Assembly (NCBI GenBank): GCA_022575985.1
Contig: JAKSXM010000040.1
Coordinates: forward strand, 13,286,001 to 13,350,000
Direction of reading: 5' to 3'
Origin: Anagrus nilaparvatae
Taxonomy: Eukaryota > Arthropoda > Insecta > Hymenoptera > Mymaridae
Length of the DNA: 64,000 bases
Both the position numbers and the translations under genes were made by a program. This document shows, piece by piece, positions 54,738 through 64,000 of the stretch. The notes under the pieces were generated by a model. The model was given only the letters and a program-made list of their open reading frames with translations, ran no database searches and was not told where the DNA came from. Each line of letters opens with the position of its first letter. Positions within the stretch are counted from its first letter, which is position 1.

Positions 54738-55456
54738 GGGCGCTCTGTCTACCACTGGGTGTTTTTTGCGCAGTAGATTTATAACTAAAATATTTTAACC
54801 ATGTATTTATTTATAATAATTTTTAATGAAAGAATCAATGCTTTTCAGTATTTAGTACAAGAATATAAAAAAAAAAAGTTAAAATTGTTTATATGTTTAA
54901 ACAAATACGACCTCTTAAATTTTTCAAATTTTCGGGTCATAAAAGCCTGAGCTCCCAGATCTGGGCTACTTGGATCAAAATTCTGCTTGGCTCATATTGA
55001 AGATCATTCAATTCTAGGTGGAGGTATCGTGGGAAATTTTTCGCTAAACCTCTTCAGTAATGAATTACAGCTAATTGTTTATAAAAAAAAAGTTAAAAAT
55101 TCTCTATAATTTAAAAACAAATAGGTATAACTCATTACTGAAAAGGTTTAGCGAAAAATTTCCCACGATACCACCACGTAGAATTGAATGATCTTCAATA
55201 TGAGCTAAGCAGAATTTTGATCCAAGTAGCCCAGATCTGGGAACTCAGGCTTTTATGACCCGAAAATTTCAAAAATTTAACAGGTCGTATTTGCTTAAAC
55301 AAATAAACATTTTTAATATTTTTTTTATATACTTGTACTAAATACTGAAAAGTATTGATTATTTCATTAAAAAATTATTATAAATAAATGTATGGTTAAA
55401 ATATTTTAATTACAAATATACTGCGCAAAAAACACCCAGTGGTGGACAGAGCGTCC
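54738..55456. mobile_element. 719-bp near-perfect palindrome, TTAA-flanked
   Basis: Arms of about 330 bp are inverse copies throughout (outer ends GGGCGCTCTGTC and GACAGAGCGTCC; inner 'gtaatgaattacag'/'tataactcattac'), with a loop of ~50 bp. TTAA is at 54,734-54,737 and 55,457-55,460. The same family forms the hairpin at 14,371-14,690. No coding capacity. Its transcripts would fold into one long double-stranded RNA. Confidence 0.92.
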
Positions 55457-55654
55457 TTAATCCTTTTATAATTACTGGAATATAATTCTGACTCTTGCAG
55501 TTAAAATTTAAATATATGAAGGAAAATTTTGTTTACTTTTATTAGCGGGATATTTCTTTTTAAATGAGATGTGATATTTTACTATAAATTATTTAAACTT
55601 TTAGTTAGTAAATTCTGGTCTTCTTGGTAACACCTTTTCCCAATTATCTCTTAA

Positions 55655-56906
55655 ATGGATATTTTCGTTTTGGACATAGAATAATAATAACAAAAAAAGG
55701 TGTAAAATCTTAGAAATACTAGGCTAATCCAAGATGTCAATCAATTCTTTTTACTAATTTGAAAAAATATTTTAAAAAAATAGATATCCCTGGCTAATTC
55801 AAGATATCAAAAAATTCTTTATACTAAATTGAAAAACTATCCTTCAAAAATATAGCATACAATTTGCAAGAAAATTATCGTTTTTTTGCGTAGGAAGTGG
55901 AGAAATGCGTTACGCATACTGTTCAGCATCCGGACTGACAGTTATGCGTGACTCGGCTTAGCTTGCCTTTACCCACTAAAACTCCACTCCCTTCCTACCT
56001 TATACGAGCCTATCCCGGGACCGTTTTCGCATTACTTCAGGACAGGTTCAAGGCCATTTAGTTCTAGTCGTAAACTCCATCTTTTGACTTGCGTCCAATG
56101 ACTCGCCATTCATGTAAAGGACTCCGTCGTTCCATCTGATTAAAATTCCGTCTTTTGTGCTTAAAATATATGTTAGCTGAAATGTAAGTCATTTTCTATT
56201 ATCATCAAAAGATAAGGTAATAAACAAATATATAAATAGATAAATAAATAATTAAATAAATAATTATTATCCTACCATCTTTGAATGATTGCGGTATTAA
56301 GAGTAAGTGCAGGAATGATTTTATGTTAGTGTAATACCTGAAATCATCTGGATAACCGCAGTAGGTCTCAATATTAGCCTATACCTTGGACTTCAGGTTT
56401 TTTGTTGCGGAGTATGTACACTACATACTGGCTGATTTTGGACCATACTTCTTTATTTCGAAGCATCAGGCCAACCACATTCTCAGGTGTGATTTGACTG
56501 ATAATAGCTTCTAATTGAAACTTTTTAACAGCCCATCTGTCGCATTTGATGAATGTGTGTTTCAGCGTATCTTCTTTGCCAGGACCTCCACCATACAGGA
56601 GTATGGAGTGGGTGATCGACATAAGAAGCCTGCGCTTTCCAGTCTTAGGTCCGCATGTATTTCTAATAAGCCTGCTTAATGCAGCAGTGAGCCTGTCAGC
56701 CTTCTACGTGCTTCTCATAATCTGCGCCTTAAAGGTCAGCTTCGTGTCCAATAGCACTCCCAAGTACTTTAAATAATCCTTCGTATCTATCCTATCCTCC
56801 CCAATAGATATTGGAATGATGGTCTCATTATGTTTACGGATGAATAGGACAATCTCAGTTTTTTTTTTGTTATTATTATTCTATGTCCCAAAACGAAAAT
56901 ATCCAT
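55655..56906. mobile_element. 1.25-kb TTAA-flanked element carrying an R1-like fragment
   Basis: ATGGATATTTTCGTTTTGG at 55,655 and its complement ending at 56,906 continue as a nearly perfect ~45-bp inverted repeat (through '...ataataataac'). TTAA is at 55,651-55,654 and 56,907-56,910. The interior is occupied by a 3' fragment of an R1-clade LINE, inserted later or captured. Confidence 0.88.
55885..56865 (-). pseudogene. R1-clade LINE 3' fragment
   Basis: Minus strand from 56,860: DTKDYLKYLGVLLDTKL, then SITHSILLYGG joined directly to GPGKEDTLKHTFIKCDRWAVKKFQLE, the C-terminal Cys/His region, ending at 56,374. The stretch between LLYG and the finger is deleted. The 3' UTR (to ~55,885) resembles that of the 20,346-26,102 element, with a short T-run in place of a poly(A). 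5'-truncated and dead. Confidence 0.78.
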
Positions 56907-56959
56907 TTAACCCCTCACCCTAAACACTTCAATTTTTCACCCCCCCCCCCTAAAAACGT

Positions 56960-57210
56960 CAATTTTCATTCAAGACTCATTTTCACCAAAAATTACAATT
57001 GTAACAGCAATTTTAAAATCGGTCATTTTTGGCAAAAAATGGACATTTGATTTACTAACTATAGCGACGAGAAAATAGGTGATAAAAAATCGCGGTTTAC
57101 AGCGTTTGAAAGGTAGAACTTATGAGAAAAAAATGAGACCAAATGGTAGTATTTTGGTAGAATTACAACATGACAGCGTTATTTAGAAAATTTCCTAAAA
57201 ATCCTATCTT
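56960..57210 (+). repeat. Dispersed repeat block, copy 3
   Basis: Same phrases as copy 2 at 49,470-49,700 ('aattacaatt..ggcagcaattt', 'gataaaaa..cggtttac', 'agcgttt.aa'), with more divergence. Confidence 0.6.
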
Positions 57211-58990
57211 ATAACATTGTTATAGAATTAATCCCTGCGTTTCTTGGCCAAGAAGGCGCGTTGAAATAAATGGAAGAAGTTTTTGGTATTTTTTCAACAT
57301 ATTTAAGTCATCCATTGTAATGTACAATACAGATGTTTCTAATATATACGATTTTCGCTATAAAATCCAAAAACTTTTAGTACAAAAAAGGGTGTTTTCG
57401 GCGTTTAAGGGTGTTTAAGGTATTTTCGGACTCTGAGGACCTCATTTTCGAGTTTAGCAATACCGAAAACATATTAGGAAGTATAGAAAACGTATTTTGA
57501 AAAAAATTTTTGTCCTTCCCACTAATTGTCGGTATTAGCCAACCTCTTGAGAGCTACCCTGGGCTTGTGCGACCCCTAAATCGTTCTCAAATGAGCTAAA
57601 AATTGGTATGCGATCATCTTGTCACCTAAAATTCAATATACTTTAGGAAGAACATTTTTGGCACTTTTTTTTTGTGAACAACCCTAATATACATAGCATA
57701 TAACCCTGCTATAGTGTCTAATTTCTAGGACCAGAAGGCCCATTCAGGTAAACTGAGGGTATGAAGGATGTTTTCTCAACTACCACAACCTGTTTTGAAA
57801 GTTAGAAGCAATTCGTATTTCCTAAACAGTTGACAATCCCCTTGTTATCTTCAATAAAAACCCATAAAAAATTTTAGTTTTTTTGAAATTTTGACGGTTT
57901 CCGTGGCTCAAATTTACTGTAACTGGGCTCATTTTGAAGGGCTTTGATAGATAAAAAACATATAAATTTTCCAGAGAGATAATTTTTGATATAGCAAAAT
58001 AATTGAATTTTAAAGTAAAATTTTTAATGTTAGTCCTCAGCATTTTTGAATTTAAGGATTCCTAAAGTAGGAATAATTATTTTTTGAGTTTTGTGTGTGA
58101 AAAAGGTATCAAGCACAAATCTTTCAAGAGTATATAGACCTGTTTTGGTACCAAAGAACCAGAGATATGAATTTTTGACAGATTTTTGAAAAAAAAAGAG
58201 AGAAAAAACACGTTTTTGCCCCCCCTCTGCCCCATGAAATGCAGCTGGGAGCAAAATTCCAACGGGGAACTTATTATTTTTTTGTGTATAAACAATCTGT
58301 AAAAGGTTATTTTATAGATATCATTCTGGTGCAGATTTTCCCCTAATATTCCGGGATGCTCTTTGAGGCCGATCCAATGACCTGACCTGCCCACCATTGC
58401 TGTATTAGCAAAGAAAGACTCGTACTAATATCTGAAATTGTTTGAAATTTTTTGCATTAAAAAATAAAAAAAAACAACAATTTTTTTTTTCTTCTTGGAC
58501 GTAGTGCTTGCTTCATTTTTTTCCATATGAAAGTACTAAAATATCATTCAATTTTTATAGATATTATAGTTTATATTGTTTAAAATTAGTATATTTTATA
58601 AGATTTTTATGTATTTTGTTCATAAAAATGGTAATTTTTTCAAAAATATTGGGTAAATTATTCAATTATTTTAGTTATTCTTATTTGATTTCTTTAAAAA
58701 TGATACATCTTGTATTACTTTTGATCTAAAACTACTGCTTTATTGGAAATATTGGTAGGAATTGTTAAAAAAATTTAATTCAAAGCGTTAAAACCAATAA
58801 GCCGTTGAAATTATAAAAATATGGGTATAATGTGTTATTTTATTTTAAATTAGATTTCCCGATTTTTGCCTAGGTTTTTGCCGTTTTCAAGTCAATTTTT
58901 ATAAATAAACTTAAAAAATGGTTAAATTTAGTTAAAAGTATTGTTGGGGTAAGTTAATTGTGTGCTTTTTTTAGGGTTGGTATGCTGATG
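57211..58990. other. No gene seen; diverged repeat sequence
   Basis: Contains a single 155-bp-unit phrase at ~58,497 ('ggacgtagtgcttgcttcat'). Open frames at 57,822-58,397 show no recognisable domain. Confidence 0.45.
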
Positions 58991-59650
58991 GGATCATAGT
59001 ATTTACTTAAAAATATTTATTTTTGTTTTGATTTTAATATAAAAATTTTGGTCCAGAAATTTAGTATAATAGTTCCAATTTTGGGAAAAATATTAATGGG
59101 AATGGTTTTTAATTTATTAAAATAATGGTTGGGAAGCTGATCAAATCATAAATTTTAGGTAGAAAATCTTATTTTTATTTTATTTTAGTTTTTTTCAATT
59201 TTTGTCCAGAAATTTGCCATATTAGGTCCAATTTTGAAAAAAATATTGATGGAAATGGTTTTAATCTGTAAAAATAGTAGTTGGGAAGCTGATCAAAGCA
59301 TAAATTTTAGGTAGAAAATCTTATTTTTATTTTACTTTAGTTTTTTCAATTTTTGCCCAGAAATTTGCCATAATAGGTCCAATTTTGAAAAAATATTGAT
59401 GGAAATGGTTTTAATCTGTAAAAATAGTAGTTGGGAAGCTGATCAAAGCATAAATTTTAGGTAGAAAATCTTATTTTTATTTTATTTTAGTTTTTTCAAT
59501 TTTTGCCCAGAAATTTGCCATAATAGGTCCAATTTTGAAAAAATATTGATGGAAATGGTTTTAATCTGTAAAAATAGTAATTGGGAAGCTGATCAAAGTA
59601 TGAATTTTTGGCAGAAAATCTTATTTTTGTTTTATTTTGGGAATTTTAAT
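58990..59650 (+). repeat. 150-bp tandem repeat, about four units
   Basis: 'gggaagctgatcaaa' recurs at 59,131, 59,283, 59,433 and 59,583 (spacing 152, 150, 150). Middle units are almost identical ('gtagaaaatcttatttttat', 'cagaaatttgccataatagg', 'aatattgatggaaatggttt'). More decayed units extend to ~58,860. Noncoding, and not similar in sequence to the 155-bp family despite the like period. Confidence 0.92.
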
Positions 59651-60247
59651 TTTTGCCTAAAAATTGACCTAATCGGCTCAATTTTGAAATTATAGGGTTA
59701 ATTACGATATTTTATTTAAAAAAAGGTGTATTTTAATGTATGGCTATTAAAGATTATAAATTTGAAACTTTTTACCATTTGGACTTATTTAAATTTATTT
59801 GGGGTTCGCGGTTAATTTTAAGTTGGTTATAAAGCTTACCAGGTTACCGGCTCGGTTTTTGTATTTGTTAGTCGACTGTTATAGCTTTGAAAGCATGTTC
59901 AGTTTGTTTATGTGCGTGTTTATTTCGTTATTACTTGAAGAATTTTGTAAAAAAAATTTGGAATTTTGGGTAAGAATATTTTAATTTATGTATTATGTTA
60001 GATTTATTAATGAATTTAATGTGTTTTATTTATAAAATGTAGTAATTTGTGATATTATGTTACTTGGTGAACTTAGGTTATGTATTTGTTGTTTTGGATT
60101 ACGTATGTGTTGGTATACGTGAGTGTTGGTGTAACGGTAAATGGATGTATATGTTATGGTTAAATATTTTATTAAGTGTTCACTGTTTCTATATTTTTAC
60201 AATTTATTGCGTTGTAATTATAACTTTTTGTTATAGCTGTTTAGGAT

Positions 60248-60830
60248 TGTTGGCCACCCTAATATATAAAATCTTTACTTTTCCAATCATACTTATAAAA
60301 CGCCAGACACATAATAATTTACCCTAGACATTGCAATAATAAACATTCCCCTAAAAATCAATACGTGGATTAAAAGACATAGGTCGAATAAAAGAATGAT
60401 GGCCGCGAAGCCTTCCAATCAATATACAGCCCTCAAAGTAAAAATAACCAATAACCGTTTCATTTTAGTCGGCCATCATGGAAACACCCTAATATTAACC
60501 TATCGAAATACTACATGAGGGGAAAGTTGAGTTTGTTCTGTACATACCCCTTTTTAGCACCGCCCAAGCACGCGAATATATAAACCAGGTTTTCACCAGG
60601 GGAGCCCACTTCGAGGGAGTCTACGAACGACTAACTATCGTATCAAAGACTGAGTAATACCGCGTACTCACCGTCGCGTCACTCATACTTCGGGTCAACA
60701 ATATCTTCGCGCATTTTCACTAAATTCTACCCTTTAGTGCAATTGTAAAGACTTTCTTGGTACGAATAATTTTGAACTAAATAAAAGTACTCAGTTAACT
60801 TTTAAAGCGCGAGTGTAGAATTATTTTACA
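60248..60830 (+). mobile_element. Probable 5' LTR of the Ty3/gypsy-like element
   Basis: Begins TGTTGGCCACCC and ends ATTATTTTACA. It has a TATA-like ATATATAAA at ~60,574-60,582 and AATAAA at 60,780-60,785, giving a sensible U3-R-U5 order. The 3' LTR lies beyond the window, so ends are inferred. No obvious tRNA primer site follows at once; a TGGTTTCCGGCACCGGG stretch at ~60,979 is a weak candidate and would imply a longer LTR. Confidence 0.5.
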
Positions 60831-61104
60831 ACCTAACTTCCGTAAACTTCCTTCCAAAAATATACCAAATCACGGTCCAGCCGAATCAAGACGCCGAAAA
60901 GTGAAAGCCAACCAACATCAAGAAAATCATCATACCATTTGTCTACAAATTGGCCTTAACCCCAAAAACGTAACAAACTGGTTTCCGGCACCGGGTCTGG
61001 TGGAAGGTTGAAGGTGGAATAGAACTGGGATAGAACTCAAAGAAGCAGGGACGGTGGACTAAAGTTGTTCTGGAGCAGTACCTTAACGAGGAATAATATC
61101 TTAC

Positions 61105-61175
61105 CTGTAGAGAGCCCTCCAAAGAGAACGGCACTTCCAAACTTCAAATGAGGATCCAGTTCATCATAGTGAACA
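61105..61175 (-). other. Exon-like segment opposite the gag leader
   Basis: Minus strand: acceptor-like TCTCTTACAAAG, then 71 bp coding VHYDELDPHLKFGSAVLFGGLSTG, then a strong donor CTACAG|GTAAGA. The peptide looks like a genuine exon, but I do not recognise the gene. It could be a captured host exon or chance. Confidence 0.3.
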
Positions 61176-61487
61176 CTTTGTAAGAGATAAGTATAAAATT
61201 TTATATTTTCTCTGCATTGTTTACACATATTAAAATATAATTCACACACATAAAACATAACTAGATGAAATATTAATACCTGCATGTAATAAACAGTATA
61301 ATTTTCGCACTAAAAAAATAGATAAAGATAAAAAGTTTTAATAATTGAATAGAAAATAATTTGACGGAAATTAGAGTCTGCTATAAAACAAAATATAATA
61401 ATAATATTGATATAGAAATAATATCTTAGAATGTTAATATCAGGTCTAAATCCATAAATGCATTGACCCTTGATAAATTACTAAAAT

Positions 61488-63362
61488 ATGAGTAATGAAA
61501 GTAAAAATAATTGGAGAGAAAACAGAGATCAATTTGAAACAGATTCTTCCCCAAATAATAGTCTCGAAGAGAACATAAAAGTCGAGAAATCTAAAAAAAC
61601 AGATACAAGTTATTTGATAATACCGGACGATAAATTTGAGGAAATTAGTAAAGTAAATAGAGAAGCACTATTGCCCATGCCAGACCTTCATTTCGGTATA
61701 GAATTGAAAGGAAAGAAAAGTTCTAGCCCGAGAGTAAGCCCTGTTGATCAAACCGAATTCCCTGATCTAAATTACGTATATTTATCTGACACTGAATTAG
61801 AAAATCTTCTTAAAGACGGAGATATATTCCCGTCCAAGCGAAAACCAAAAATTGAAAGTAATTTAACACCGGAAAAAATAAAGTTAACTAAAGAGATGGA
61901 GGATTATAAAAGAAGGGAAGAAAATGAATTCAGTAAGATAAAAAGAACTTGGGAGGATTACATAACGGCTTCAGATTGGGCAGAACCTGAACAACGTCGG
62001 GTCGCGAAGCAAAATTATAAGATTAAAAGTAACCTCTTATCATTTAAAGATGCACTCCATATGTTGCCTGACTTTGAAGGCAAGGCTCAGAATCTTTTTA
62101 GCTTCTGTAGATCTTTAGAAAATTTATTATTGTCCTATGGACCTGAATGCGAATCACATGTATTACAAATGCTCCCTCGAAAATTAAAGGGTAGGGCAGC
62201 ACAGATTTTTGAAGGATCTGTGCTAAGCTACAACTGCCTACAAGATTTTATAAAAGCTTTGAAGCTCCAGTTCGGGGCTATGCAAGACGCCGACACAGTC
62301 CGATCTAAATTATGGAATATTTCGCAATACGAAAATGAACCGGTGGAAGACTATGCACTACGGGTGCAACTTCTAGAACAAAAATTGATGACGATTTATG
62401 AGGCATCAACCGAGCTCGACCAACACGAAAAAGATAGGAATAAAAAAAGGGCAAAACAAGATGCACTAGATAGTTTTATATTTGGGCTTAGGGAACCACC
62501 TGAGTACAGGATATCGGCGAAAAATCCTAAATCCTTAGCAGGAGCAGTGAATTTTGCTATAAAATTAGAAGGGCGTGACGAAGCTGCTTCATATCGCGTA
62601 AAAAAATCAAAAAGAAAATCAAAAAGTTCATTGATTAATAAAAATTATATTAATAATAATTCAGATTCTTCCGACGAAGAATTAAAAGAATATATTGTAA
62701 GAGCCGCGACAGCAGTTAAAGTAAATTGCATATTTTGTAAGTCTACACTACACGAGGCCAAAACATGCCCGGGATTACCGAAAATTATTGATCTAATTCG
62801 TTCATTAAATATAAATAATAATACAAATATTGTCAGTAGAAATCCAGACAATAGGGATAATAGCCAATTGGCTAATGCCAATTTAGTTAACCAATATGAC
62901 AGAGAAAATCTTATGAATAATAGAATGGAAGAAAATAACAACCGAGAAAGATTTAATAATTTTAATGAAAATTCAAGACTAAATAATTTTAATGAAAATC
63001 CGAGATTTAATAATTTTCGCGGTTACAATCCTGAAAGGCAGTTTTTTCGAGGCTACAATAATAGAAACTACGGACCTCGATTATATGAAAATAATATGCG
63101 ATACTATGGTGGCAATAGAAATAATTTTAATCCTAATTTTAATTTGCGCCCAAATGTATTTCGAAATGTAAGAAACCCAACTCAAGGATATAGAAATACA
63201 AATTTTTCAATGAACAGAAATTATCAAAATCAAAACCGATACAATAATTATAATAATGAAAACCGAAATTTTAATCGCAATGTAAATGAACCTCGATTTT
63301 CAAATGAAAGAAAAAATATTAGATATAATAATTTTCAAAAAGACACTAAGGATTTAAACTAA
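61488..63362 (+). CDS. Gag polyprotein of a Ty3/gypsy-like LTR retrotransposon
   Basis: 624 uninterrupted codons, the longest intact frame in the window. Residues ~1-145 are charged. The capsid domain at ~190-370 includes MLPDFEGKAQNLFSFCRSLENLL, HVLQMLPRKLKGRAAQIFEG and VRSKLWNISQYENEPVEDYALRV. A Lys/Arg patch (KKSKRKSKSS) is at ~368-382. A single CCHC knuckle, C-x2-C-x4-H-x4-C (CIFCKSTLHEAKTC), is at ~412-425. The last 190 residues are Asn/Arg/Phe/Tyr-rich with repeated FNNFNENxR, probably RNA-binding. Gag assembles the particle and packages RNA. It ends at TAA 63,360-63,362 directly after a slippery site. Confidence 0.88.
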   Translation: MSNESKNNWRENRDQFETDSSPNNSLEENIKVEKSKKTDTSYLIIPDDKFEEISKVNREALLPMPDLHFGIELKGKKSSSPRVSPVDQTEFPDLNYVYLSDTELENLLKDGDIFPSKRKPKIESNLTPEKIKLTKEMEDYKRREENEFSKIKRTWEDYITASDWAEPEQRRVAKQNYKIKSNLLSFKDALHMLPDFEGKAQNLFSFCRSLENLLLSYGPECESHVLQMLPRKLKGRAAQIFEGSVLSYNCLQDFIKALKLQFGAMQDADTVRSKLWNISQYENEPVEDYALRVQLLEQKLMTIYEASTELDQHEKDRNKKRAKQDALDSFIFGLREPPEYRISAKNPKSLAGAVNFAIKLEGRDEAASYRVKKSKRKSKSSLINKNYINNNSDSSDEELKEYIVRAATAVKVNCIFCKSTLHEAKTCPGLPKIIDLIRSLNINNNTNIVSRNPDNRDNSQLANANLVNQYDRENLMNNRMEENNNRERFNNFNENSRLNNFNENPRFNNFRGYNPERQFFRGYNNRNYGPRLYENNMRYYGGNRNNFNPNFNLRPNVFRNVRNPTQGYRNTNFSMNRNYQNQNRYNNYNNENRNFNRNVNEPRFSNERKNIRYNNFQKDTKDLN

Positions 63363-63392
63363 ATAAGAGCCCAATTTCGGGTGAAATTGGGC
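63353..63392 (+). promoter_or_regulatory. -1 programmed ribosomal frameshift signal at the gag-pol junction
   Basis: Slippery heptamer T TTA AAC at 63,353-63,359 in the correct gag phase (GAT TTA AAC TAA), a 9-nt spacer holding the gag stop, then a perfect 10-bp hairpin: GCCCAATTTC (63,369-63,378), loop GGGT, GAAATTGGGC (63,383-63,392). Slipping back one base enters the pol frame, which is open to the window end. This is the classical X XXY YYZ plus structure arrangement. Confidence 0.9.
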
Positions 63393-64000
63393 AATATTTT
63401 GCTAAAGATATAATTATTAATAAAAATAGTAACGTAAGCGTAGAAGAACCGAACAAAACTAATAATATAAAAATTAAAGAATCTAAACAGGAACCACACC
63501 CTAAGAAAATAATCAATAATCAGAACAACCCACAAAATGGCGGACCTATGAAAAATAAAAATAATAAATCACACCTCCAGAACACACCTAAAATAAACTT
63601 TGAGAAACCACGCCCCATAGAAATCGATGAAATGGAAGGAAAGGTAACTAAGTGTTCCTCCCTTGGGGATAATATTAATATTTGTCACCCCTTGATAAAA
63701 ACAGAAAGGGAGACGAAGGAATTTTTTCCCAGGGAAAGAAACAATAGCTGGCACCCTTCAAATGAAACAGATGGTAATATAACAAAGGGTCCCAACCATA
63801 GAAATAAAATCAATACCCAACGGTCTTTAGAAAAAAGAGCAACAATAGAAACGAATTCATCCCTCAAGAATGAGAACAATAGCTTAAATCCTTCTGTGAA
63901 AACAGATGGCAAACTAACAAAGGGTCTTTCCCTTAAGGATAAAATCAATAACCAAAATTCCCCTATAAGAAATATAACAATAGGAACAAAGAATTTAACC
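63359..64000 (+). CDS. Pol N-terminal region (-1 frame), runs off the window
   Basis: The -1 frame is open for all 214 codons to the edge and begins LNKSPISGEIGQYFAKD. It is Asn/Lys/Thr-rich with a repeated ~45-residue module (TDGNITKGPNHRNKIN near residue 140; TDGKLTKGLSLKDKIN near 185). The same linker type precedes the protease in such elements. No protease or RT motif is reached inside the window, so completeness is unknown. Confidence 0.75.

Noticed and set aside
58030..58397. Overlapping minus-strand frames of 74 and 106 codons
   Set aside because: No domain, low-complexity tails, and the region is diverged repeat.
1..64000. tRNA, rRNA or telomeric repeats
   Set aside because: I found no tRNA-like B box with a cloverleaf, no rRNA motif and no TTAGG-type array. 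The only tRNA-related sequence is the retrotransposon primer site.

Overview
This is a very AT-rich eukaryotic window, almost certainly from an insect. The evidence is a set of arthropod-type transposons, insect-like exons with short GT-AG introns, and an insect Myc-type bHLH fragment. A parasitoid wasp or another AT-rich insect is plausible, but no sequence here fixes the order. I see no bacterial-style operon, tRNA, rRNA or CRISPR. Nearly everything recognisable is a transposable element or a decayed fragment of a host gene. The only long, apparently intact coding sequence is a retrotransposon gag at the right edge.

Layout. 1-2.4 kb holds dispersed repeats and a ~155-bp tandem repeat. 4.4-6.45 kb is a dead Helitron protein gene split by a TTAA-flanked element. 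6.9-27.4 kb is a nest. A PHD-finger non-LTR retrotransposon (ORF1 plus the start of ORF2) was broken first at 7,682/20,279 by a 12.6-kb inverted-repeat element whose ~2.4-kb arms carry NF-X1-like and BTB/BACK fragments. It was broken again at 20,345/26,103 by a minus-strand R1-clade retrotransposon with a 16-bp target duplication. 28.5-37.6 kb is a block of four unrelated housekeeping gene remnants, all on the minus strand and all damaged: PIGK, CDC50/TMEM30, phosphoglucomutase and delta-COP. Non-autonomous Helitrons lie among them.

38-42 kb holds a CR1/jockey-like 3' end and a BEL/Pao pol whose integrase is interrupted by a Myc bHLH fragment flanked by GGGTA. 43-48 kb holds Helitron copies, one interrupted by a complete 3.7-kb LTR element (292-bp LTRs, tRNA-Arg primer site, gag and protease but no reverse transcriptase). 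48-48.7 kb is a broken leucine-rich-repeat gene. 53.4-56.9 kb has three TTAA-flanked inverted-repeat elements, one holding a second R1-like fragment. 59-59.65 kb is a 150-bp tandem repeat. From 60.25 kb a Ty3/gypsy-like element begins: LTR, 624-codon gag, a textbook -1 frameshift signal (U UUA AAC, 9-nt spacer, perfect 10-bp hairpin), then a pol frame open to the window end.

How it fits together. Apart from the last element the window looks like a graveyard, with elements inserted in elements and at least seven host gene fragments embedded in or next to them. Such a mixture is typical of heterochromatin, of Helitron-type gene capture, or of a B or other dispensable chromosome. The sequence alone cannot decide among these. 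The most testable points are the frameshift signal, the giant BTB-bearing palindrome, the swarm of TTAA-targeting elements, and the block of gene remnants.
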